6,057 nt of DNA from Candidatus Rokuibacteriota bacterium (lineage in GTDB: Bacteria > Methylomirabilota > Methylomirabilia > Rokubacteriales > CSP1-6). Every line of letters begins with the position of its first letter. The stretch's first letter is position 1. Below are positions 1 to 3,887 of this stretch, in pieces. Location of the stretch: contig JACQCL010000085.1 of NCBI GenBank assembly GCA_016201645.1, forward strand, positions 1-6,057, written 5' to 3'. A program made the translations under genes and the position numbers. The notes under the pieces are model-generated. The model saw only the letters and a program-made list of their open reading frames with translations. It was not told the DNA's origin and searched no databases.

Positions 1-1
1 G

Positions 2-457
2 GAAGCCTTGGAACGGGAGGTGCGCCGGGCCATCCGTTACAACCTGCCGGTCTCCCTGCTCATCGCGGACATCGACCATTTCAAGATGTATAACGACGCC
101 CAGGGGCACCATCAGGGCGACGACGTCCTCAAGGAAGTGACGGCTCGACTGACCGAAAACACCCGTCAGGTCGATGTCGTGGCCAGGTTCGGCGGCGAGG
201 AATTCGTCGTGATCCTCCCGATGACCACGAAGACCCATGCCCGCCTCGTCGCCGAGAAGCTGCGCCGCTCGGTGGAGGAGACCAAAATTCCGGGCGAAGA
301 GATACTGCCGGGGGGGCGGCTGACCATCAGCCTCGGCCTCGCTGCTTACCCGGAGGATGCCTCCCACCCCACCGGTCTCATCCAGGCCGCGGACGCCGCA
401 CTTTACACGGCAAAGCGGAAAGGGCGCAATCGTACCGAAATGTTAGGCCGCTCCTAG
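2..457 (+). CDS. GGDEF-domain diguanylate cyclase, C-terminal part (5' end outside window)
   Basis: This is the catalytic end of a diguanylate cyclase, which condenses two GTP into c-di-GMP. The open frame runs in from the left edge. The TTG at 8-10 is read as an internal Leu, because the residues before it (EALEREVRRA) are normal GGDEF sequence and the domain's first helix is cut off. Visible motifs are the Mg/GTP-binding DIDHFK segment (bases 68-85), then NDAQGHHQGDD, and the active-site GGEEF at 191-205. RQVD lies five residues before GGEEF and matches the RxxD inhibitory I-site, so product feedback inhibition is expected. The frame ends at TAG 455-457, shortly after the usual domain end (YTAKRKGRNR), so no further domain follows. 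The missing N-terminus probably carries a sensor or receiver domain that cannot be identified here. Family assignment is secure; activity and input signal are inferred. Confidence 0.95.
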   Translation, partial: EALEREVRRAIRYNLPVSLLIADIDHFKMYNDAQGHHQGDDVLKEVTARLTENTRQVDVVARFGGEEFVVILPMTTKTHARLVAEKLRRSVEETKIPGEEILPGGRLTISLGLAAYPEDASHPTGLIQAADAALYTAKRKGRNRTEMLGRS

Positions 458-466
458 GTGGCAGAA

Positions 467-491
467 CGGCCCGGCGCCAGCGTCCGGGCCG
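467..491 (+). terminator. GC-rich hairpin after the GGDEF gene, possible terminator without T-run
   Basis: CGGCCCGG (467-474) pairs perfectly with CCGGGCCG (484-491) around a 9-base loop, starting 9 bases after the GGDEF stop codon. Its position fits an end-of-transcript structure. No run of T follows, so intrinsic termination is doubtful; mRNA 3'-end protection is an alternative. Confidence 0.4.
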
Positions 492-612
492 GGCAGATTG
501 CCGGGGGCAGGTCGGGCAGAACGCCTGCGTTCCCCCGAGAAAAGGCCTCGAGACGGCCAGAGGGAGTCCCACAACATATTGAAAATCTGGCAGAACCTTA
601 AAGCCCGAGTCT

Positions 613-628
613 TGGCACTCCTCTTGCG
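613..628 (+). promoter_or_regulatory. Sigma-54 (-24/-12) promoter of the DQASR-repeat gene
   Basis: TGGCAC (613-618), five bases, then TTGC (624-627) match the sigma-54 consensus TGGCAC-N5-TTGC. The invariant GG (614-615) and GC (626-627) are separated by exactly 10 bases. A preceding T gives TTGGCAC. Transcription would start near 638-639, leaving a leader of about 134 bases before the ATG at 773. Sigma-54 promoters need an AAA+ enhancer-binding activator. No such gene is in the window and no upstream activator site was recognised. The location in the only long non-coding gap upstream of a same-strand gene supports a real promoter. Confidence 0.75.
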
Positions 629-638
629 AAGTCCCTCA

Positions 639-772
639 CCGACGCCTTCGGACATTGAGAACCGGAAAAGGGGGTGAGAGGCAGTTGGTGGGGGGACGCC
701 GGCGATGATCCGGCTGAAGGCATAGGTTCAGGAATGGCCCAGGCTAAAAACACAGAAAGGGACAACAACCAA
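639..772 (+). other. 5' leader of the DQASR-repeat gene
   Basis: This is the stretch between the predicted sigma-54 start and the chosen ATG. It holds one small hairpin, GCCGG (698-702) pairing with CCGGC (710-714) around a 7-base loop, and the G-rich run GTTGGTGGGGGGA. AAAGGGA at 756-762 lies 10 bases before ATG 773 and serves as the ribosome binding site. No known riboswitch core was recognised, including those for c-di-GMP and glycine. GTG 674 and ATG 734 are in-frame alternative starts, but both would place a hydrophilic extension before the signal peptide. Confidence 0.45.
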
Positions 773-1501
773 ATGAGAAAGCTGTTCGCAACTCTGACGA
801 TCTTCTTCCTGTTCGTCGCGCCGCTCGCCGTTGAGGCGGCGAACTGCCCAACGGAAGTGCAGGCGGCGAAGGAAATGTTGAAGAAGCAGACCGCCAGGGC
901 AGACGAGATTCAAACTCCGCGCGCCCTAGCCGGCGCGAGGACCCAGGTGGACCAAGCGTCCCGCAGCAAGGAAGATCAGGCCTCCCGGAGCAAGATCGAC
1001 CAGGCCTCGCGGACCAAGGAAGATCAGGCGTCGCGAAGCAAGGAAGACCAAGCATCCCGCAGCAAGGAAGATCAGGCCTCCCGGAGCAAGATCGACCAGG
1101 CCTCGCGCAGCAAGGAAGACCAGGCGTCCCGCGAGACGCCCCAGGTCCCTCGGACCCTAGTCGACCAAGCCTCGCGGAGCAAGGAAGATCAGGCGTCCCG
1201 GACGAAGATTGACCAGGCGTCGCGTACTAAGGAAGACCAGGCGTCCCGGACCAAGGAAGACCAGGCCTCGCGCAGCAAGGAAGACCAGGCGTCCCGGACC
1301 AAGGTTGACCAGGCCTCACGCAGCAAGGAAGACCAGGCCTCCCGCGGCCAGGATAAAGAGGCTCCCCGGGCGACAGCCGGCGCTCCGCAGCTCTCCAAGG
1401 CTCGCACCCTCGTGAACGAAGCCGAGGCTGCTTGCAAGGCCGGTGATATGACCAAGGCGGCCGAGAAGGCCAAGGCTGCCATGGAGCTCTTGAAGAAGTA
1501 G
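773..1501 (+). CDS. Secreted DQASR-repeat protein (function unknown)
   Basis: A 242-residue exported protein of no family I recognise. Start ATG 773 was chosen because the hydrophobic signal peptide MRKLFATLTIFFLFVAPLAVEA begins there; cleavage likely falls after VEA, leaving ANCPTE as mature N-terminus. A short helical segment (about residues 27-45) leads into an array at 950-1345 of sixteen DQASR units, mostly octapeptides DQASR(S/T)K(E/I/V). The array is two blocks of eight separated by the linker ETPQVPRTLV. A C-terminal domain follows (about residues 192-242, with ARTLVNEAEAACKAGDM and KAAEKAKAAMELLKK), which looks like an alpha-helical hairpin. The array is a mixed-charge, very hydrophilic polyampholyte and probably disordered or extended. 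The mature protein has only two cysteines, one near each end, which could form a disulfide. It is monocistronic, between a sigma-54 promoter and an intrinsic terminator. A structural, protective or matrix role is conceivable but unproven. Confidence 0.85.
   Translation: MRKLFATLTIFFLFVAPLAVEAANCPTEVQAAKEMLKKQTARADEIQTPRALAGARTQVDQASRSKEDQASRSKIDQASRTKEDQASRSKEDQASRSKEDQASRSKIDQASRSKEDQASRETPQVPRTLVDQASRSKEDQASRTKIDQASRTKEDQASRTKEDQASRSKEDQASRTKVDQASRSKEDQASRGQDKEAPRATAGAPQLSKARTLVNEAEAACKAGDMTKAAEKAKAAMELLKK
950..1345 (+). repeat. Coding tandem array, 16 DQASR units of 24 bases in two blocks of eight
   Basis: Block 1 begins at 950 and block 2 at 1163, an offset of 213 bases (71 codons). Within blocks the period is 24 bases. 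The residue before each DQASR follows the same order in both blocks: V,E,I,E,E,E,I,E and V,E,I,E,E,E,V,E. Synonymous codons vary (GAC/GAT, TCC/TCG, CGC/CGG/CGA) while the peptide stays constant, so the peptide rather than the DNA appears to be selected. Bases 950-1011 and 1046-1107 are identical except for one position, pointing to a recent 96-base (four-unit) duplication. Confidence 0.95.
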
Positions 1502-1524
1502 CAGTAAGCCCCTTCGTCCCCCCC

Positions 1525-1562
1525 AAGGCCCCAGGGGATCAACCCTGGGGCCTTCTTTTTTT
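1525..1562 (+). terminator. Intrinsic terminator of the DQASR-repeat gene
   Basis: AAGGCCCCAGGG (1525-1536) and CCCTGGGGCCTT (1543-1554) form a perfect 12-bp stem with the 6-base loop GATCAA, followed by C and seven T (1556-1562). It starts 23 bases after the stop codon. This is a textbook rho-independent terminator, separating the repeat gene from the downstream protease gene. Confidence 0.95.
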
Positions 1563-1591
1563 CCTGAGTCGGGAGGTATAGAATCCCCCCC

Positions 1592-3229
1592 ATGGCTCAC
1601 CTCTGGCGTCGAGGCGCGCTTGCCGCCGGCCTCGGGCTCGCCCTTGTGGCGGGTTGGGGCGCCTCGGCTGACGCCGACAGGGTGCTCACAGTACAGGAGG
1701 CGCTTCTGCGCGCCAAGCCCGCCGTGGCGCTCGTCATCGCCGAGGTGGTCGCCGAGGTCAGCCTCAACTGTGGAAGTGGCGAGACTCGGGTCACGCCTCC
1801 CCCCTTCAGGGAAACGGGCACGGGGTGGTTCATTGACGCCAGGGGTCTCCTCATTACCAACGGCCACGTCGTGCAGCCGGCCTACACCCCTCCCCGCTGG
1901 ATGATCAACTCTTTTGCCCGGCGGGCCATCGAGTCCGCCTGCGTGCCGGCCATGCTGCGAAAGATGGGGGTCACCCCAGGCGAGCGGCCGGACGCCGAGG
2001 ACCAGGTGAAACGGCGGGCCCTCGACAGCATTCTTCCGACGACGAAGGTGAAGCTGGATCCGGGAATCTTCGTGGTGCTTTCGAACGGCACCCGGGTGCG
2101 CGCCGAGGTCAAGAAGTACAGCCCGCCTCTTTCGGTGGGAGCGACAGGCGAGGGGCAGATGTCGGCGCGGGACCTAGCCCTGCTCAAGATTCCCGGCAAG
2201 GATTATCCGGTGCTCCCGCTTGCGGACTCCAAGGCGACCAAGATCGGTGACCCGATCCACATCCTGGGCTTTCCGGGGGTGGTACTGAGCCACGAGCTGC
2301 TCAATCAATCCTCCACCGTTGAGGCGTCCGTCACCAACGGGGCGGTCTCCGGTTTCAAACAAGACATCGCCAACCAGCCGGTGATCCAGACGGATGCCTC
2401 CGCCGCCTGGGGAAACAGTGGAGGGCCGGCGGTGAACACCCGGGGAGAAGTGGTCGGAGTGCTGACCTTTGTCTCGCCGGCCCCGGGACCGGAGGGCGGG
2501 ATCGTGCAGGGGTTCAACTTTGTCATCCCGTCGAACGCCGCGCGAGACTTCGTCCAGGGAACTGAGGTGAAGCTCAACGCGGAGAGCCCGTTCAACAAGG
2601 TCTGGTGGGCGGGACTCCAGGAGCAGTTCGACGGAAACTTCCGTCGGGCGGAGGCCAGATTCAACGAGGCCAACAGCCTCGTCCCGAACCTCCCCGACGT
2701 CAAGCGCATGCTCGCGGAAGCCCAGGACAAGATTAAGCACCCGCCCCCTCAGCCGTTCCCCTGGGCGTGGATCACGCTCGGGGTCACGCTCCTGAGCCTC
2801 GGCAGCTATGGGGCCATGTGGGGGCGCCGCTGGTGGCGGAACCGTTACCGGGTCGCTCCCTCCGTGGTAATCCACCTGCTCGAGGAAGGCAAAAGCCCGC
2901 TGATCCTGGACGTCCGGAAGCCGTCGGCCTTCGAGACGAGCCCGCTTAAGATTCCCGGCGCGCTCTATGTCTCACCGGAGGACCTCGACGCCGGGAAGTA
3001 CGACCTGGAGGTCGAAGCTGCCCGGACCGTCATCGCGTACTGCACCTGACCGGACGAAGCCACGAGCGCCCGTGTGGCGCAAAAGCTCCGGAAGATGGGA
3101 TACAAGGACGTCAAGATTCTGAAGGGAGGGCTCGGGGCCTGGGCCAACACCGGCCTGCCGCTCGAGGCCAAGGCCGGCCTCCCGGCGATCGGCGTCGAGC
3201 TCTACAAGAGCATGCTCGGAAACGCCTGA
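1592..3229 (+). CDS. Trypsin-like serine protease / transmembrane / rhodanese fusion, probable selenoprotein (Sec486 at TGA 3047-3049)
   Basis: This 545-residue protein is read through an in-frame TGA. Order: signal peptide or N-terminal anchor (residues 1-26, ending GASA); HtrA/trypsin-like protease (about 40-325) with His92 in ITNGHVV, Asp194 in ARDLALLKI and Ser276 in GNSGGPA; a TPR-like helical pair (about 335-382); proline-rich linker; transmembrane helix (about 388-409) followed by basic GRRWWRNRYR; rhodanese domain (about 421-530). By the positive-inside rule the protease faces the periplasm and the rhodanese the cytoplasm. No PDZ domain is visible, unlike DegP. The rhodanese loop reads IAYCT-TGA-PDEATSARVA, where relatives have YCxCP(N/D)EA. 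Downstream, 59 codons complete the fold (VAQKLRKMGY, LKGGLGAW) to TGA 3227-3229. Catalytic Cys484 would pair with Sec486 as a CxU motif. GGGAGG (1571-1576) is a distant (15-base) ribosome site. Alternatives for the TGA: sequencing error or recent nonsense mutation giving a 485-residue product. Confidence 0.85.
3047..3049 (+). other. In-frame TGA, predicted selenocysteine codon (Sec486)
   Basis: The TGA sits inside the rhodanese active-site loop, two residues after catalytic Cys484, in YCT-TGA-PDEATSA. The equivalent residue in this rhodanese subfamily is Cys, and Cys/Sec exchange at a redox-active position is the classical signature of a selenoprotein. Coding character continues in the same frame without interruption for 59 more residues. 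TGA is not generally reassigned here: the same gene ends with TGA at 3227, Trp is encoded by TGG, and the other genes have no internal TGA. Confidence 0.8.
3050..3091 (+). promoter_or_regulatory. Bacterial SECIS-like hairpin directly after the TGA
   Basis: The apical stem GCGCC (3066-3070) / GGCGC (3076-3080) encloses the 5-base loop CGUGU, with G as the second loop base and two GU steps. The loop begins 21 bases after the TGA, within the 16-37 base range described for bacterial SECIS elements, which also want G in the first two loop positions. A lower stem CCGGA (3050-3054) / TCCGG (3087-3091) plus GC/GC (3059-3060 / 3085-3086) extends the structure right up to the TGA. A competing fold GCCAC (3059-3063) / GTGGC (3074-3078) is possible. 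In bacteria the element lies within the coding region and is bound by SelB. The structure was judged by eye, without energy calculation. Confidence 0.65.
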
Positions 3230-3249
3230 GCGCCCGTCCTGCGCTCAGG
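3225..3249. terminator. Hairpin over the stop codon, possible bidirectional terminator
   Basis: CCTGAGCGC (3225-3233) pairs perfectly with GCGCTCAGG (3241-3249) around a 7-base loop. The stem contains the real stop codon TGA 3227-3229. It lies between the convergent protease-rhodanese gene and the HIT gene, which ends at 3289. No T-run follows on either side, so it may end or protect transcripts from both directions without being a classical intrinsic terminator. Confidence 0.5.
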
Positions 3250-3288
3250 TCAGGTGCCGACGGACTTGCAACGACGCGAAATCTACCG

Positions 3289-3624
3289 CTATCCCCCGCG
3301 CTTCCCGGCGAGAAAGTGGAGGTGAAGATGGTAGACGACCTGACCGCCTTCGGGCCCGCAATGGCAGTTGACGCGGTAGCCCCGAGTCGCCACACCCTTC
3401 ATCTCGCCGAGCCGGCGGGCGACCAGGAAGCATTTGCCGACTAGCTCCAAGTCCGCCTCCGTCAGCGTCGCGACCGACTCGATGTGGCGTTTGGGGATGA
3501 TGAGGATGTGGGTCGGTGCTTTCGGGTAGAGGTCCCGAAAGGCGAGGATCTCTTCGTCCTCGTACTCGATATCGGCGGCGCTCTCCCGTGCGACGATCCT
3601 GCAGAAAATACACGTCCCACTCAT
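3289..3624 (-). CDS. HIT-family (histidine triad) nucleotide hydrolase
   Basis: A complete 111-residue cytosolic HIT protein of usual size for the Hint/HinT branch, which cleaves adenosine 5'-phosphoramidates and related nucleotidyl conjugates. The triad is HLHLHF at residues 99-104 (His99, His101, His103), with His101 the expected nucleophile. N-terminal CIFC (Cys5, Cys8), His47 in IPKRHI and His99 form the likely zinc site seen in many bacterial members. ILAFRDLYPKAPTHILIIPK is classic family sequence. An oddity: RVNCHCGPEGGQ puts His88 where most relatives have the phosphate-contacting Asn (xNxGxxGGQ). The start is ATG, complement of 3622-3624, with AGGAG (complement 3634-3638) 9 bases upstream. 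It is convergent with the protease-rhodanese gene and divergent from the zinc-finger microprotein, so it is probably transcribed alone. The physiological substrate is not predictable. Confidence 0.95.
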   Translation of the reverse strand: MSGTCIFCRIVARESAADIEYEDEEILAFRDLYPKAPTHILIIPKRHIESVATLTEADLELVGKCFLVARRLGEMKGVATRGYRVNCHCGPEGGQVVYHLHLHFLAGKRGG

Positions 3625-3642
3625 CGCCTGGCGCTCCTATCG

Positions 3643-3648
3643 TACAAT
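3643..3648 (+). promoter_or_regulatory. Possible -10 box for the zinc-finger microprotein
   Basis: TACAAT matches the -10 consensus TATAAT at five of six positions. It lies in the 63-base gap between divergent genes, 39 bases before ATG 3688. No convincing -35 hexamer is seen at 16-18 bases upstream. The opposite strand offers TACGAT for the HIT gene, which is weaker. Confidence 0.3.
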
Positions 3649-3687
3649 ATGGCGCAGGCCTGATCCCTCAGCTAAAGGAGAGCGTCC

Positions 3688-3807
3688 ATGGGCACGTGCC
3701 CCAAGTGCAGGCGAAAGATTCGCCGGAACGGCAACCACATCAAGCTCGGCCAGGTCTGGTATCACAAGGCCTGCCCCGAGAAACCCGCCAAGGCCAAGCA
3801 GCGCTAG
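3688..3807 (+). CDS. 39-residue zinc-finger microprotein (half-LIM type CxxC-x18-HxxC)
   Basis: A short complete gene encoding MGTCPKCRRKI ... GQVWYHKACPEK, ending at TAG 3805-3807. Cys4, Cys7, His26 and Cys29 form C-x2-C-x18-H-x2-C, the spacing of the first zinc site of LIM domains (C-x2-C-x16-23-H-x2-C), so one bound zinc is likely. The rest is strongly basic (RRKIRRNGNH, and the tail KPAKAKQR), suggesting nucleic-acid or ribosome binding. The ribosome site AAGGAG (3675-3680) lies 7 bases before ATG and is the best in the window, which strongly supports translation. It has no signal peptide and should be cytosolic. It is divergent from the HIT gene and convergent with the DUF2207 gene. The function is unknown; the zinc site is inferred from pattern only. 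Confidence 0.8.
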   Translation: MGTCPKCRRKIRRNGNHIKLGQVWYHKACPEKPAKAKQR

Positions 3808-3817
3808 CGCGTCTCGA

Positions 3818-3882
3818 GCGCGGGCTTCGCCCGCGCAACCCTCCGGGGGGAGGCATCGGAAGGGGGGCGAAGCCCCCCTCCG
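3818..3882. repeat. Cluster of three hairpins between convergent genes (terminator or palindromic repeat element)
   Basis: Three stems follow one another. GCGCGGGC (3818-3825) pairs with GCCCGCGC (3829-3836), loop TTC. CCTCC (3840-3844) pairs with GGAGG (3849-3853), loop GGGG. AGGGGGGC (3861-3868) pairs with GCCCCCCT (3872-3879), loop GAA, extended by CGG (3857-3859) with CCG (3880-3882) around a bulged A. No T-run follows. The location between the microprotein stop (3807) and the DUF2207 stop (3888) fits a bidirectional transcript end. The compact multi-palindrome form also resembles REP-type dispersed intergenic repeats. Confidence 0.6.
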
Positions 3883-3887
3883 AGTGA

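Noticed and set aside
588..602. Second sigma-54-like element starting TGGCAG
   Set aside because: The -24 half is partial and the bases 10 positions after GG are AA, not GC.
674..772. Extended N-terminus of the DQASR protein from GTG 674 or ATG 734
   Set aside because: The extension is hydrophilic and would bury the signal peptide; ATG 773 has a ribosome site and begins the signal peptide exactly.
639..772. c-di-GMP riboswitch in the leader, prompted by the upstream GGDEF gene
   Set aside because: The conserved GEMM core segments are not present; only a small 5-bp hairpin is seen.
950..1345. CRISPR-like direct repeats
   Set aside because: The 24-base units are contiguous without unique spacers and keep one reading frame with synonymous variation, so they are coding repeats.
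1189..1593. Long minus-strand open frame across the repeat region, and a similar one at 1316-1867
   Set aside because: They are frame shadows of the repetitive GC-rich gene on the other strand; they overlap the terminator and have no plausible start or family features.
3047..3229. Rhodanese 3' part as a decayed pseudogene fragment
   Set aside because: The region after the TGA has no other stop or frameshift and keeps a complete rhodanese ending, and the TGA lies at a Cys column. Sequencing error remains possible and is recorded as an alternative.
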